Assembly (NCBI RefSeq): GCF_000379605.1
Contig: NZ_KB902635.1
Span: 112,502-176,501, forward strand
Length of the DNA stretch: 64,000 nt
Source of the DNA: Rhizobium giardinii bv. giardinii H152
GTDB taxonomy: Bacteria > Pseudomonadota > Alphaproteobacteria > Rhizobiales > Rhizobiaceae
Direction of reading: 5' to 3'
Made by a program: the position numbers and the translations under genes. Shown here one piece after another: positions 1 through 10,132 of the stretch (positions are counted from its first letter, which is position 1; each line of letters starts with the position of its first letter). The notes under the pieces are model-generated. The model was not told the DNA's origin and did not search any database. It was given only the letters and a program-made list of their open reading frames with translations.

Positions 1-27
1 AAAAGACCGGCAAAAATGCCGGTCTTC
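1..27 (-). terminator. Terminator downstream of lon
   Basis: A perfect stem (AAGACCGGCA paired with TGCCGGTCTT) with a short A-rich loop lies 67 bp beyond the lon stop codon. Read on the minus strand it ends in a run of T, as an intrinsic terminator should. In rhizobia hupB usually follows lon, so this would separate the two; that gene is outside the window. Confidence 0.75.
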
Positions 28-93
28 CACTGTTTATGTGCCAAATCGATCCCCGCATGGTTGCGGGCACTATTTGACCTTCACGTCAAGTGC

Positions 94-2514
94 CTAGTGG
101 GCAATCGACACTGCGGTCTCATCGGCCGGATCAGCAGCCGCGATCGGAACCGGCTGCTTGGACGGATCCCACTCGATCGCGACCGGCACCCGCACCAGTG
201 CGTGGCTCAGGACCTCGCCGATATGCGAGACCGGGATGATCTCCATGTTGTTCTTCACGTTGTCCGGAATGTCCGCCAGATCCTTGGCGTTTTCTTCCGG
301 GATCAGCACCTTCTTGATGCCGCCGCGAAGAGCAGCAAGCAGCTTTTCCTTCAAACCGCCGATCGGCAGGACGCGACCGCGCAGCGTGATTTCGCCGGTC
401 ATCGCCACATTCTTGTTGACCGGGATGCCGGTCATGATCGAGACGATCGCCGTTGCCATCGCCACGCCCGCGGACGGACCGTCCTTCGGCGTTGCGCCTT
501 CCGGCACGTGAACGTGGATATCGCTCGTGTCGAAGCGCGGCGGCTCGATGCCGAAATCGATGGCACGCGAGCGGACATAGGAGGCCGCCGCAGAGATCGA
601 TTCCTTCATCACGTCCCTGAGGTTACCGGTCACCGTCATGCGGCCCTTGCCGGGCATCATCACGCCTTCGATCGTCAGCAGTTCGCCGCCGACCTCGGTC
701 CAGGCGAGACCGGTGACGACACCGACCTGGTCGGTGCGCTCGGCTTCGCCATGGCGATAACGCGGAACGCCCAGATAGTCCTGGATGTTGTCCGCCGTCA
801 CCTCGACCTTGCTGGTCTTGCCCTTGAGGATTTCCGTCACGGCCTTGCGGGCGAGCTTCATCAGCTCCCGCTCGAGGCTGCGCACGCCGGCTTCCCGCGT
901 GTAGGTCTGGATGACGCCCCTGAGCGCGCCGTCCGTGACCGAGAACTCCTTGGCCTGCAACGCGTGGTCGGCAATCGCCTTCGGCAAGAGGTGCCGCTTG
1001 GCAATTTCCAGCTTTTCCTCTTCCGTGTAACCGGCGATGCGGATCACTTCCATCCGGTCCATCAGCGGCGCCGGAATGTTCAGCGTGTTGGCCGTTGTGA
1101 TGAACATCACGTTCGACAGGTCATATTCCACCTCGAGATAGTGATCCATGAAGGTCGAGTTCTGTTCCGGATCCAGCACCTCGAGCAGAGCCGAGGACGG
1201 GTCGCCGCGGAAGTCCTGGCCCATCTTGTCGATCTCATCGAGCAGGAAGAGCGGATTGGACTTCTTCGCCTTCTTCATCGACTGGATGACCTTGCCGGGC
1301 ATCGAGCCGATATAGGTGCGGCGGTGACCACGGATTTCGGCTTCGTCACGAACGCCGCCGAGGGCCATGCGGATATATTCGCGGCCGGTCGCCTTGGCGA
1401 TCGACTTGGCAAGCGACGTCTTGCCGACGCCCGGAGGGCCGACGAGGCACAGGATCGGTCCCTTGATCTTCTGCGACCGTGCCTGCACGGCAAGATACTC
1501 GATGATCCGTTCCTTGACCTTGTCGAGACCGAAATGATCATGCTCGAGCACTTTTTCGGCGTGGTTGAGGTCGGTCTTGACCTTCGACTTCTTGCCCCAC
1601 GGAATGCCGAGCAGCCAATCCAGATAGTTGCGCACGACGGTGGCTTCTGCCGACATCGGGCTCATCTGGCGCAGCTTCTTGACTTCCGCGTCCGCCTTTT
1701 CACGGGCTTCCTTGGAAAGCTTGGTCTTGCTGATGCGGTCTTCCAGCTCGGCCATCTCGTCGCGGCCTTCCTCGCCGTCGCCGAGTTCCTTCTGGATCGC
1801 CTTCATCTGTTCGTTCAGGTAATATTCGCGCTGGGTCTTCTCCATCTGCCGCTTGACGCGCGAGCGGATGCGCTTCTCGACCTGGAGGACGGAGATTTCG
1901 CCTTCCATGAAGCCAAGCGCCTTTTCAAGGCGCAGCTTGACGCTCGTCGTCTCGAGCATTTCCTGCTTTTCGACAATCTTGATGGAGAGATGCGAAGCAA
2001 CCGTATCGGCGAGCTTCGAATAGTCTTCGATCTGGCTGGCAGCACCGACGACTTCCGGAGAAATCTTCTTGTTGAGCTTCACATAGCTCTCGAATTCGGA
2101 GACCACCGAGCGGCTGAGCGCCTCGATCTCGACCGGATCTTCGACAGCCTCCGGCAGCACATGCGCCATTGCTTCGTAGAATTCTTCGCGACGGGTATAA
2201 CCATCGATCTCGGCGCGGGCACGGCCCTCGACCAGAACCTTGACGGTGCCGTCGGGCAGCTTCAGAAGCTGAAGCACGTTGGCGATCGTGCCGATCTGGT
2301 AGATCGCCGAGGCTTCCGGATCATCGTCGCTCGCATTGATCTGGGTCGCAAGCATGATCTGCTTGTCGGTGCCCATGACCTCCTCCAGCGCCCGGATCGA
2401 TTTTTCACGGCCGACAAACAGAGGCACGATCATGTGCGGGAACACCACGATGTCGCGCAGCGGCAGCACCGGATAGGTCGCGCTCTCAATTGCCGGAGAC
2501 GTTTTGTTCGTCAT
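94..2514 (-). CDS. lon: ATP-dependent protease La (Lon)
   Basis: Cytoplasmic AAA+ serine protease of 806 residues that degrades misfolded and selected regulatory proteins. The N-terminal substrate-binding domain (about 12-210) is followed by a coiled-coil-rich linker. The Walker A motif GPPGVGKT is at 359-366 and Walker B LFLLDEID at 422-429. The C-terminal protease domain has the Ser-Lys dyad: Ser681 in PKDGPSAG and Lys724 in GLKEKLL, 43 residues apart as in E. coli Lon. Length is typical for the family. It lies downstream of clpP and clpX on the same strand, the usual rhizobial proteolysis cluster. Each gene appears to be a separate unit because terminators and long spacers separate them. 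The start is the ATG that gives the conserved N-terminus ending at the [12 protein letters not shown] motif. Confidence 0.97.
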   Translation of the reverse strand: MTNKTSPAIESATYPVLPLRDIVVFPHMIVPLFVGREKSIRALEEVMGTDKQIMLATQINASDDDPEASAIYQIGTIANVLQLLKLPDGTVKVLVEGRARAEIDGYTRREEFYEAMAHVLPEAVEDPVEIEALSRSVVSEFESYVKLNKKISPEVVGAASQIEDYSKLADTVASHLSIKIVEKQEMLETTSVKLRLEKALGFMEGEISVLQVEKRIRSRVKRQMEKTQREYYLNEQMKAIQKELGDGEEGRDEMAELEDRISKTKLSKEAREKADAEVKKLRQMSPMSAEATVVRNYLDWLLGIPWGKKSKVKTDLNHAEKVLEHDHFGLDKVKERIIEYLAVQARSQKIKGPILCLVGPPGVGKTSLAKSIAKATGREYIRMALGGVRDEAEIRGHRRTYIGSMPGKVIQSMKKAKKSNPLFLLDEIDKMGQDFRGDPSSALLEVLDPEQNSTFMDHYLEVEYDLSNVMFITTANTLNIPAPLMDRMEVIRIAGYTEEEKLEIAKRHLLPKAIADHALQAKEFSVTDGALRGVIQTYTREAGVRSLERELMKLARKAVTEILKGKTSKVEVTADNIQDYLGVPRYRHGEAERTDQVGVVTGLAWTEVGGELLTIEGVMMPGKGRMTVTGNLRDVMKESISAAASYVRSRAIDFGIEPPRFDTSDIHVHVPEGATPKDGPSAGVAMATAIVSIMTGIPVNKNVAMTGEITLRGRVLPIGGLKEKLLAALRGGIKKVLIPEENAKDLADIPDNVKNNMEIIPVSHIGEVLSHALVRVPVAIEWDPSKQPVPIAAADPADETAVSIAH

Positions 2515-2928
2515 GTCATTTCCTTTCCGTCCCGTTTCCGGGCCCGTTACCCGAAGCGTTCAAGAGCGCTTCGGGTCCTCATTCTTTCCACTGTCAGGTG
2601 GAGTATGTGACGCCTGTTTTCAACCCTTTGCCGACGATCGGCCTGGGGGCGCCGCAGCCCGATATTAAATGGCATCTTCCTGTCGCGTACCTTGCCGAGG
2701 TCCCGATCGCACACGATTCGCATCAGGATAAGCCGATACGGAATCATAGCATAATTGCGTTGTTGGCCACGTTTAGCAATCGTCGATTCTACCCATTGCT
2801 GGTCTATTGGCGATATCCGCGCCACGTTTTCTGTGCATCCAAGCTTTGCAATCCATGCAAGGCTCGCAACGCCGCTTGGGCTATGCACCACGAAAGGTCT
2901 TTCCGCCCCTTCCTACAACATGGCGCAT
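2515..2928 (-). other. lon upstream region with a 10-bp hairpin
   Basis: About 410 bp between lon and the clpX terminator hold no gene I can support; the open frames here lack ribosome-binding sites and recognisable sequence. The notable element is a perfect inverted repeat at 2549-2558 / 2567-2576 (ACCCGAAGCG paired with CGCTTCGGGT, 8-nt loop), 35 to 62 nt upstream of the lon ATG. It has no T tract on the minus strand, so it is more likely an operator or a 5'-UTR structure than a terminator. A lon promoter should lie here but I could not place one convincingly. Confidence 0.5.
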
Positions 2929-2953
2929 AAAAAAGGCCCGCACATGGCGGGCC
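2929..2953 (-). terminator. Terminator downstream of clpX
   Basis: A GGCCCGC / GCGGGCC stem (2935-2941 / 2947-2953) with a 5-nt loop is followed on the minus strand by six T residues. It lies about 30 bp after the clpX stop, so it is a classical intrinsic terminator for clpX. Confidence 0.85.
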
Positions 2954-2984
2954 TCTTCAACTTAAGTCGCACGCCGCGCGCCGA

Positions 2985-4262
2985 TCAGGCCGAAACGTTG
3001 GCCTTCTCCTCGGAGCGTTCCGAATAGATGTAGAGCGGACGGGCGGAGCCCTTGACCACCTCGTCGGAGATGACCACTTCTCGCACGCCTTCCAGCGTCG
3101 GCAGCTCGAACATGGTGTCGAGCAGGATCTTCTCCATGATCGAGCGCAGGCCGCGGGCGCCGGTCTTGCGGACGATCGCCTTGCGGGCGATTTCGCGCAG
3201 CGCATCCTCGTGGAAGGTCAGTTCGACGTCTTCCATTTCGAACAGGCGCTGGTACTGCTTGATCAGTGCATTCTTCGGCTCGGACAGAATCTGGATCAGG
3301 GCCGGCTCGTCGAGGTCTTCGAGTGTCGCCAGCACCGGCAGACGGCCGATGAATTCCGGGATCAGGCCGAATTTCACCAGATCTTCCGGCTCCAATTCGC
3401 GCAGGACTTCGCCGACGCGGCGATCTTCCGGAGCGCGCACCGCCGCACCGAAGCCGATCGAGGTCTTTTCGCCACGGGCCGAGATGATCTTGTCGAGGCC
3501 GGCAAAAGCGCCACCGCAGATGAACAGGATGTTGGTCGTGTCCACCTGCAGGAATTCCTGCTGCGGATGCTTGCGGCCGCCCTGCGGCGGCACCGAAGCG
3601 ACCGTGCCTTCCATGATTTTCAGGAGCGCCTGCTGCACGCCCTCGCCGGAAACGTCACGGGTGATCGAGGGATTGTCGGACTTGCGCGAGATCTTGTCGA
3701 CTTCGTCGATATAGACGATGCCGCGCTGGGCCCGCTCGACATTGTAGTCGGCAGCCTGCAGGAGCTTCAGGATGATGTTCTCGACATCCTCGCCGACATA
3801 GCCGGCTTCCGTCAGCGTCGTCGCATCCGCCATCGTGAACGGCACGTCGATGATGCGCGCCAGCGTCTGCGCCAGATAAGTCTTGCCGCAACCGGTCGGG
3901 CCGACGAGCATGATGTTGGACTTGGCCAGTTCGACATCCGTGCCCTTGGCGGCATGGGCCAGGCGCTTGTAGTGGTTGTGGACGGCAACCGATAGGATAC
4001 GTTTGGCCTGCTGCTGGCCGATCACGTATTCGTCGAGAACCTTGATGATCTCCTGCGGCGTCGGAACGCCGTCACGGGATTTGACCATCGAGGTCTTGTT
4101 CTCTTCGCGGATGATGTCCATGCAGAGCTCGACGCATTCATCGCAGATGAACACAGTCGGTCCGGCAATCAGCTTGCGGACCTCATGCTGGCTCTTGCCG
4201 CAGAAGGAACAATAAAGGGTATTCTTGGAGTCACCGCCGTTGCTACCGCTGACCTTGCTCAT
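2985..4262 (-). CDS. clpX: ClpX, ATPase subunit of ClpXP protease
   Basis: AAA+ unfoldase (425 residues) that recognises tagged substrates and feeds them to ClpP. The N-terminal zinc-binding domain has four cysteines (C18, C21, C40, C43). Walker A GPTGCGKT is at 121-128, Walker B is VYIDEVDKI, and the ClpP-docking IGF loop is visible in TSIGFGAAV. Length and architecture are standard. In Caulobacter, a relative, ClpXP drives cell-cycle proteolysis of CtrA; a similar role here is inference. It sits between lon and clpP on the same strand, with about 300 bp separating it from clpP, so it probably has its own promoter as well as possible read-through. Confidence 0.97.
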   Translation of the reverse strand: MSKVSGSNGGDSKNTLYCSFCGKSQHEVRKLIAGPTVFICDECVELCMDIIREENKTSMVKSRDGVPTPQEIIKVLDEYVIGQQQAKRILSVAVHNHYKRLAHAAKGTDVELAKSNIMLVGPTGCGKTYLAQTLARIIDVPFTMADATTLTEAGYVGEDVENIILKLLQAADYNVERAQRGIVYIDEVDKISRKSDNPSITRDVSGEGVQQALLKIMEGTVASVPPQGGRKHPQQEFLQVDTTNILFICGGAFAGLDKIISARGEKTSIGFGAAVRAPEDRRVGEVLRELEPEDLVKFGLIPEFIGRLPVLATLEDLDEPALIQILSEPKNALIKQYQRLFEMEDVELTFHEDALREIARKAIVRKTGARGLRSIMEKILLDTMFELPTLEGVREVVISDEVVKGSARPLYIYSERSEEKANVSA

Positions 4263-4562
4263 ATCACTTTCCTTCCAGCACGCCGGACACCTCCTGAAAG
4301 GTGCAACGGACTACTCAACCCGCTCCGCGATTCCTTCCGCGTCCTGCGCAAAGAGACGGCGCTTTTGGGAGTACGAACCGGCCTCAAACAACCACGTTTG
4401 ATGTCCGGCAGCAACGAATCTCCCACCGAATACCGAATGCTAGGACCTCAAACTTCTACATAGCATTAACGGTCAATATTAACGGCTTTGGCCCGCGGAT
4501 AAACCCCTATCAGGGATACAAATGTGTCACAAATGCATCTATCCGCACACAAAAGCTTGAAA
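4263..4562. other. clpX-clpP intergenic region
   Basis: Three hundred bases with no convincing coding frame or RNA. The clpX promoter and the end of the clpP transcript must lie here. I see no strong hairpin with a T tract and no unambiguous -35/-10 pair. Confidence 0.4.
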
Positions 4563-5195
4563 TCAAGCCTGCTCGGCCGTTTCCATGGCCTCACGCGAGG
4601 TGATGACCTTGTCGACGACGCCCCAGCTAAGTGCCTCATCCGCTGTCATAAAGTGGTCGCGGTCAAGCGTCTGTTCAACCTCTTCATAGGTCCGACCAGT
4701 GTGCTTGACGTAGACTTCGTTCAGCCGGCGCTTCATTTTCAGAATGTCGCGCGCATGCCGCTCGATGTCCGATGCCTGGCCCTGGAAACCGCCGGAAGGC
4801 TGGTGAACCATGATGCGGGCGTTCGGCGTCGCAAAGCGCATGTCCTTGTGACCGGCAGCCAGAAGCAGCGAGCCCATCGAGGCGGCCTGGCCGATGCACA
4901 GCGTCGAAACGGCAGGCTTGATGAACTGCATCGTATCGTAGATCGCCATGCCGGCCGTGACGACGCCGCCCGGCGAATTGATGTAAAGCGCGATTTCCTT
5001 CTTCGGGTTCTCCGCTTCGAGGAACAGCAGCTGGGCGCAGATCAGCGTTGCCATCTGGTCTTCCACGGGTCCCGTCAGGAAAATGATGCGCTCTTTCAGA
5101 AGGCGCGAGAAAATGTCGTAGGAACGTTCGCCGCGATTGGTCTGTTCAACGACCATCGGCACCAGAGCCATGGCGGTATCAACGGGATTTCTCAT
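4563..5195 (-). CDS. clpP: ClpP, proteolytic subunit of ClpXP/ClpAP
   Basis: Self-compartmentalised serine peptidase of 210 residues. The catalytic triad is visible with normal spacing: Ser106 in [10 protein letters not shown], His131 in MVHQPSGG and Asp180 in LDRDHFM. The NSPGG oxyanion segment precedes the active serine. The short N-terminal extension is typical of alphaproteobacterial ClpP1. It forms tetradecamers that work with ClpX encoded next door. A candidate RpoH-type promoter lies 74-101 bp upstream, which fits its role in the heat-shock regulon. Confidence 0.97.
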   Translation of the reverse strand: MRNPVDTAMALVPMVVEQTNRGERSYDIFSRLLKERIIFLTGPVEDQMATLICAQLLFLEAENPKKEIALYINSPGGVVTAGMAIYDTMQFIKPAVSTLCIGQAASMGSLLLAAGHKDMRFATPNARIMVHQPSGGFQGQASDIERHARDILKMKRRLNEVYVKHTGRTYEEVEQTLDRDHFMTADEALSWGVVDKVITSREAMETAEQA

Positions 5196-5268
5196 GTCAA
5201 ACCTTTGTCTAGCTGGCGCGCGAACTCTCCTGCGCGCCGGGAATCATCGGGAATATCTCGCTTCATAC

Positions 5269-5296
5269 ATAGAGTGTCCAAGTACCCCACTTCAAG
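5269..5296 (-). promoter_or_regulatory. Candidate sigma-32 (RpoH) promoter of clpP
   Basis: On the minus strand a CTTGAA -35 element (5296-5291) is followed after 16 nt by CTCTAT (5274-5269). This is close to the alphaproteobacterial RpoH pattern CTTGAA-N16-CCTATAT. The position 74 bp upstream of the clpP ATG is suitable. Motif match by eye only; not tested. Confidence 0.45.
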
Positions 5297-5468
5297 TCGC
5301 GAACTCTGCATAACGTTAATACCTGGCCGCACCCCAGCATTCCCGCCACGGCACATTGATGCGTGATCTTTTAGTGATTCCTAAGGAGAGCGATACCGCC
5401 TGCGTCGCTTTTTGGACCTTTTCACACAGGCATTCGGGCTTTCAGGGTGAAAAATCGGTAAATCGCCG

Positions 5469-7028
5469 TCAAAGCTGGGATTCGATCGGCAGGATGCTGA
5501 TGATCCCCGCGGTCAGGCGGCGCATGAAACCGGCCTCCGGCTCGCGGCGAAGCACGCGCGGTTTGCTATTCTCGCTGTCCTGCCAGCGCAGGCGGCCGTT
5601 CTCCAAGGCCAGCCGGAAGCTGTTCGCCGGTCGCGTCTCCTCCTCGAAAACAGCCTCGACTTCATCGACGAGCGCGGGATGCGTGAACAGAACGCCCATT
5701 TCCGTGTTGAGCGACGCTGACCGAGGATCGAAATTCAGCGAGCCGACGAAGGCCGTCTTGCCATCGACCGTGAAAGCCTTGGTATGCAGGCTCGCGCCGC
5801 GCGATCCGAACAGCGATATGCGCCTGGGATCGCCGAATTCGTGCATCGCCTTCAGTTCGAACAGCGTTATGCCATGCTTCAGGAGCGCCTTGCGGTAGTT
5901 GGCATAGGCGCCGTGCACTGCCGCAACGTCGGTGGCCGCCAGCGAATTCGTCAGAACCGCGACGCTGACCCGACGCTCGACGAGCCTCGCAATTTCGGCG
6001 ATGCCCTGGGCGCCGGGGATGAAATAGGGAGAAATGATCTTCACGTCCTGTTGTGCGGACGTCAGAACCGGCATCAGTTCGCGCATGATCCAGTTGTTGC
6101 GTTTTTGCAGAAACGCCTTTTCGGGCGGATCGGAGACGAGCTTGGCGTCACCCGTCCAATGAAGCGCCTCCGTCGACGGAAGGAAGCCGCCATGCTTCAT
6201 CGCCTCTTCGACATGCGTCAGATAGTGCTGGCCGCCAGCTGTCGCCGCGATCCTTTCGAGCTTCTCCCTGAACGCCGGCAGATAGTGCTTGCGCATCGTT
6301 CGCAACGATCCGATTGGCACCACGACAGGGCTATTCCAATAGCGATCGAAGACGGTCGCCGCCTCCATCGCCACAGGTCCGAGCATCCAGACGTCGAGAT
6401 CGCGGAAATTCGCCTGCTCGGCTGCATCGAAATAGGCATCGCCAATGTTGCGGCCGCCGGCGATCACCAGCTGGCCGTCGGCGATCCATTGCTTGTTGTG
6501 CATCCGCCGAGAGGTGCGCAAAGGCCGCAGCATCATCTCCAAACCGCGCTTGAACCGATCGGTCCGCGCCCGGCTTGGGTTGAACAGACGAACCTCGATG
6601 TTCGGATGAGCGTCCAGAGACAGGCACATGCGATCGTGCAGGCCGGCATTGATGTCATCGAGCAGCAGGCGCACGCGGACACCGCGATCGGCGGCCGCAA
6701 GCACCTCGCGGATCAGCATCCGCCCGGTCAGGTCGTTCTTCCAGTAATAATACTGCAGATCGAGACTGCGTCCCGCTTTGCGGGCTGACAGGGCGCGAAG
6801 GGCAAAGGCCGACATATTGTCGGAGATCAGCGAGACGCCGTTTAGTCCCTTGTTTTCGTCAAGCAGCGGCGCTGCCAGCCGGTCGAGTTCGGTTTGATCC
6901 CTTTCCGGCATCAAGGCGCTCGAAGCCGGGCCATGCAGCCGCCGCCCGAAGCGGCCATAGGCATAGACCAGCATCAGCGCCAAGAGGCCGGATGCGAAGA
7001 CGGAGAAGGCGACGATGGCGGCGCGCAT
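5469..7028 (-). CDS. Phospholipase D / cardiolipin synthase-like membrane protein
   Basis: PLD-superfamily protein of 519 residues with an N-terminal membrane anchor (about residues 3-23) and two HKD motifs: HNKQWIAD (H177, K179, D184) and HTKAFTVD (H415, K417, D422). The pair of HKD motifs forms one active site that transfers phosphatidyl groups or cleaves phosphodiesters. The length and the N-terminal helix resemble ClsC-type cardiolipin synthases, but substrate cannot be read from sequence. It lies 18 bp downstream of an endonuclease/exonuclease/phosphatase-family gene on the same strand. The two are probably co-transcribed and may act together in phospholipid turnover (inference). Confidence 0.85.
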   Translation of the reverse strand: MRAAIVAFSVFASGLLALMLVYAYGRFGRRLHGPASSALMPERDQTELDRLAAPLLDENKGLNGVSLISDNMSAFALRALSARKAGRSLDLQYYYWKNDLTGRMLIREVLAAADRGVRVRLLLDDINAGLHDRMCLSLDAHPNIEVRLFNPSRARTDRFKRGLEMMLRPLRTSRRMHNKQWIADGQLVIAGGRNIGDAYFDAAEQANFRDLDVWMLGPVAMEAATVFDRYWNSPVVVPIGSLRTMRKHYLPAFREKLERIAATAGGQHYLTHVEEAMKHGGFLPSTEALHWTGDAKLVSDPPEKAFLQKRNNWIMRELMPVLTSAQQDVKIISPYFIPGAQGIAEIARLVERRVSVAVLTNSLAATDVAAVHGAYANYRKALLKHGITLFELKAMHEFGDPRRISLFGSRGASLHTKAFTVDGKTAFVGSLNFDPRSASLNTEMGVLFTHPALVDEVEAVFEEETRPANSFRLALENGRLRWQDSENSKPRVLRREPEAGFMRRLTAGIISILPIESQL

Positions 7029-7046
7029 GGAAGGACGACCTGTCCG

Positions 7047-7901
7047 TCAGGGTTGAGCGGCGGAAACCGCTTTGTTCGCAGCCCTGCCTTCACCCGAGAG
7101 CGCGGCCTTGAGATCGATATAGGCCTTGACCGGCAGATGATCGGACGCCACGCGGGCGAGCTGCGTATTGTGCACTTCGACCGCGGTAACCAGATTGGGC
7201 GGACTGCCCATCACCCGGTCGAGCGCCAAGAGCGGAAAACGCGAGGGAAAGCTCGGCACGGCAGTTGCCGCATGATCGAAGACGGGGCTTAGAAAACGCA
7301 GCGCCGAGCGGCGTCCGAGCCGCCATTCGTTGAGATCGCCGATCAGCAGCGTCGGCCGTTCCTCCGACTCGCGGATGGCAGTCAGGATCGCCTCCGCCTG
7401 CCGCGCACGGGAGTGCCTGAGCAGGCCCAAATGGGCGGCGATGATCCGCAGCGGCCCTGCCTTGAGATCGAGATCGACGACGAGCGCGCCGCGCGGCTCG
7501 ACGCCGGGCAATTTCAGTTGATGAACCTTGGCGACGGCGCCCTCGCGCAACAGGAGCACATTGCCATGCCAGCCATGTCCCTTGGAGGAAAAGGCGGCGA
7601 TCGGCACCGAAATAAGGTGACACTCCCGGTGCAGCCGTTCCAGGTCCAGAAGCCCTGCCCGTTCGCCGAACCGCTGATCGACCTCCTGCAGCGCAATGAT
7701 ATCGGCGCCGATCTCGCCGATCACTTCGGTGGTCCGGCCGGGATCGAAGCGGCTATCGGTGCCGACGCATTTATGGATGTTATAGGAGGCGATGACGGTG
7801 TCGCCCCGCGCTCCTGCCGGATCCCGGCCGGCAAGCGAGACGCGCTTTCCACGGATCGCGGCAAAAATGCCCGCTGACAGGCTGCTATGCGACGAAGCCA
7901 T
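7047..7901 (-). CDS. Endonuclease/exonuclease/phosphatase family protein
   Basis: EEP-fold metal-dependent phosphodiesterase of about 284 residues. The conserved blocks are visible: VIASYNIHKC near the N-terminus, IIALQEVDQR with the metal-binding Glu, LLIGDLNEW (Asp/Asn), and ASDHLPVKA with the catalytic Asp-His. The family covers DNases, sphingomyelinases and phosphoinositide phosphatases, so the substrate is open. The frame stays open to 8198, but I chose the ATG at 7901. It is preceded by an AGAGAGA purine run, and the longer form would run into the divergent P450 gene and has no family-like sequence. Likely an operon with the PLD-like gene 18 bp downstream. Confidence 0.8.
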   Translation of the reverse strand: MASSHSSLSAGIFAAIRGKRVSLAGRDPAGARGDTVIASYNIHKCVGTDSRFDPGRTTEVIGEIGADIIALQEVDQRFGERAGLLDLERLHRECHLISVPIAAFSSKGHGWHGNVLLLREGAVAKVHQLKLPGVEPRGALVVDLDLKAGPLRIIAAHLGLLRHSRARQAEAILTAIRESEERPTLLIGDLNEWRLGRRSALRFLSPVFDHAATAVPSFPSRFPLLALDRVMGSPPNLVTAVEVHNTQLARVASDHLPVKAYIDLKAALSGEGRAANKAVSAAQP

Positions 7902-8130
7902 GGTCTCTCTCTGGTGCTTGCCCTTCATCGTCCAAGAAATAGACATGTCGCGCCGCAAGGCAAGGCGGCATTCCGCAAATGCCTGCATTTGAAACGAGCG
8001 TAGCCCTTGAAAGTTGCGATAGCTGGTCAAGCTGCAATATCTGGGCATTGTTCCGACAATTTTCTTGTCGAGCAGGCGGCTTGCGCCATAGATCAACGTG
8101 CAGCCTGTTTCATCCAGCGAGAATGCCGCC

Positions 8131-9381
8131 AAAATGTCCGCCCCGTCTGCCATTTCCATCACGCCCGCGAACCGGCATGTCAGCATCGACGTGCGCAATC
8201 CCGCCTTCTATCGGGATCCGCTGGCGGCTTACGCAGATTTGCATGCGCAGTGTCCTGCCTTCTTCTGGGAAGAACAGCAGCAATGGTATTTTGCCGGCTA
8301 CGACCAGGTGAACGGCCTCCTGCGCGACCGCCGCTTCGGCCGGCAGATCCTGCATGTGGCAACGCGCGAGGAACTCGGACTGGCGGAGCCGAAGCCGCAT
8401 CTTGCGGATTTCGACCGGCTGGAGAGCTACTCGCTTCTCGAACTTGAACCGCCGGCCCACACGCGGCTTCGCACGCTGGTCAACCGCGCCTTCGTTTCGC
8501 GCCAGATCGAACAGCTGCGGCCGGAAATCGCCGCACTCGCACATTCGATCATCGACGGCTTCGAAAAGGACGGCGAAGTCGAACTGCTGAAGACCTATGC
8601 CGAAATCATTCCGGTGACGGTGATTGCCCGCATGCTCGGCGTGCCGGTGGACATGGCGCCGAAACTGCTCGACTGGTCGCACCGCATGGTCCGCATGTAC
8701 ATGTTCAATCCGACGCTCGAGACCGAACTCGACGCCAACCAGGCGTCCGCCGAGTTCAGCGCCTATTTGAAGAGCCTCATCGACTGGAAACGAGACAATC
8801 CGGCCGATGATCTCCTCACGCATATGATCACCACCGAGAAGGACGGCGAGCGGCTGTCCGATGACGAACTGATCTCGACGGCAGTCCTTCTGCTCAATGC
8901 CGGCCACGAGGCGACGGTGCACCAGCTTGGCAACGCCGTGCGCGTTCTGCTCGAGACAGGCACGCCAACGCAACAGGCTTTTGCAAACGATACCGCCACC
9001 GAGCGGACGATCGAGGAATGCATGCGCTATGCCGCGCCGCTGCATATCTTCCAGCGCTATGCTCTTACCGACATCGAGCTGGAGGACGGTATCAGTCTCA
9101 AGAAGGGCGACAAGATCGGCCTGCTGCTGGCCGCCGCCAACGTCGATCCGACAAAATTCTCCGATCCCCTCACCTTCCGCCCCGACCGTAATGAAGGTCC
9201 GCACCTCTCCTTCGGCGCCGGCCTGCATTTCTGCATCGGTGCGCCGCTCGCAAGGCTGGAGCTGAAGCTGTCTCTGCCGATCCTCTTTTCGCGTTTGCCG
9301 GACCTGCGCCTGAAAAGCGAACCGCAGGTGAAGGACAGCTACCATTTCCACGGGCTGGAGCGGCTGGAGCTCGCGTGGTGA
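8131..9381 (+). CDS. Cytochrome P450
   Basis: Soluble bacterial-type P450 of about 416 residues that would hydroxylate a small organic substrate with electrons from a ferredoxin. The heme-binding loop FGAGLHFCIGAPLARLE carries the axial Cys. The I-helix has the oxygen-activation motif NAGHEATVHQ, where Glu-Ala-Thr replaces the more usual Asp/Glu-Thr order, and the K-helix ExxR equivalent is ECMRYAAP. There is no membrane anchor. No ferredoxin or ferredoxin reductase gene lies next to it, so the redox partners must be encoded elsewhere. A GTG at 8098 in the same frame is an alternative start. It diverges from the EEP-family gene across a spacer that contains a small palindrome at 8054-8070. 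Confidence 0.9.
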   Translation, partial: KMSAPSAISITPANRHVSIDVRNPAFYRDPLAAYADLHAQCPAFFWEEQQQWYFAGYDQVNGLLRDRRFGRQILHVATREELGLAEPKPHLADFDRLESYSLLELEPPAHTRLRTLVNRAFVSRQIEQLRPEIAALAHSIIDGFEKDGEVELLKTYAEIIPVTVIARMLGVPVDMAPKLLDWSHRMVRMYMFNPTLETELDANQASAEFSAYLKSLIDWKRDNPADDLLTHMITTEKDGERLSDDELISTAVLLLNAGHEATVHQLGNAVRVLLETGTPTQQAFANDTATERTIEECMRYAAPLHIFQRYALTDIELEDGISLKKGDKIGLLLAAANVDPTKFSDPLTFRPDRNEGPHLSFGAGLHFCIGAPLARLELKLSLPILFSRLPDLRLKSEPQVKDSYHFHGLERLELAW

Positions 9382-9545
9382 CACAGCCAGATCGATCGGC
9401 TCGACCGGTCTTTGATCATGTTGGTCGATAGCGGGAATACCGGGCACCAACATTTTGTGGTTGTACACAATTCATGATTGTGACAGGAATCTGGTGTGCG
9501 GGTCTCAGAGGTCGACGAGCCACCCGGATGCCTGAGAGAAGCGCC

Positions 9546-10118
9546 ATGTCACCGTTCTACGTCGTTACCGATTGCGAATTTGACGGACCGACACCCGGCG
9601 CGAACTCGATGTTGTCGTTTGGCTCCGTCGCGGTCTCGGCGACGGGTTCCATTCTTGGCGAATTCGAAGCGGTTTTGGAACCGCTCGAGCGAGCTCAGCG
9701 CGATGAAGCCGCCATGGCGTTTTGGCATCGGCACCCGGAAGCGTGGACGGCCGCGACAGAAAATCCTCGACCTCCTTCCGACGTCATTACAGGGTTCGTC
9801 GATTGGATCGGTTCGTTCCGCGGCGAGCCGATCTTTGCATCGCACCCACTTGCACTCGATGGCCCCTGGTTTGACTTCTACCTGAGACGCTTTACCGGGC
9901 GGCCCTTGCTCGAAGGGCCGTGGGTTGCCAATCGTCTGTTCCGGCATCCTCCGCTCTGCCTTATGTCCTTCGTTGCCGGCCAGACAGGACGTGGACAATG
10001 GGAATGCGATGTGAACCGCTATCCGCCTGAATGGCTGGGCTCTGTCGATCATACGCATCGTGCGATTGACGACGCCCGCGGCTATGCAAACCTGTTGCGC
10101 TTCTTCATCGAGCGCTGA
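9546..10118 (+). CDS. 3'-5' exoribonuclease-like protein (DEDDh, Rv2179c-like)
   Basis: Protein of about 190 residues with the RNase-T/DnaQ fold signature. The first motif VTDCEFDG supplies the Asp-x-Glu pair. A middle Asp lies in LALDGPWFDFY, and the third motif HRAIDDARGYANL provides the His and final Asp of a DEDDh exonuclease. This pattern matches the stand-alone exoribonucleases related to mycobacterial Rv2179c; the assignment is from motif recall. I chose the ATG at 9546, which follows a GAGAGAAG purine stretch and starts directly before the conserved motif. Earlier in-frame starts give a non-conserved basic extension. Confidence 0.65.
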   Translation: MSPFYVVTDCEFDGPTPGANSMLSFGSVAVSATGSILGEFEAVLEPLERAQRDEAAMAFWHRHPEAWTAATENPRPPSDVITGFVDWIGSFRGEPIFASHPLALDGPWFDFYLRRFTGRPLLEGPWVANRLFRHPPLCLMSFVAGQTGRGQWECDVNRYPPEWLGSVDHTHRAIDDARGYANLLRFFIER

Positions 10119-10132
10119 TCACTACTGCGAAC

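Noticed and set aside
16..2610. Long open frame antisense to lon (864 codons)
   Set aside because: GC-rich codon usage leaves the opposite strand open. The translation is rich in Arg, His and Asp with no family features, while lon is certain.
8110..9468. Open frame antisense to the P450 gene
   Set aside because: No motif or ribosome-binding site; the P450 on the other strand is unambiguous.
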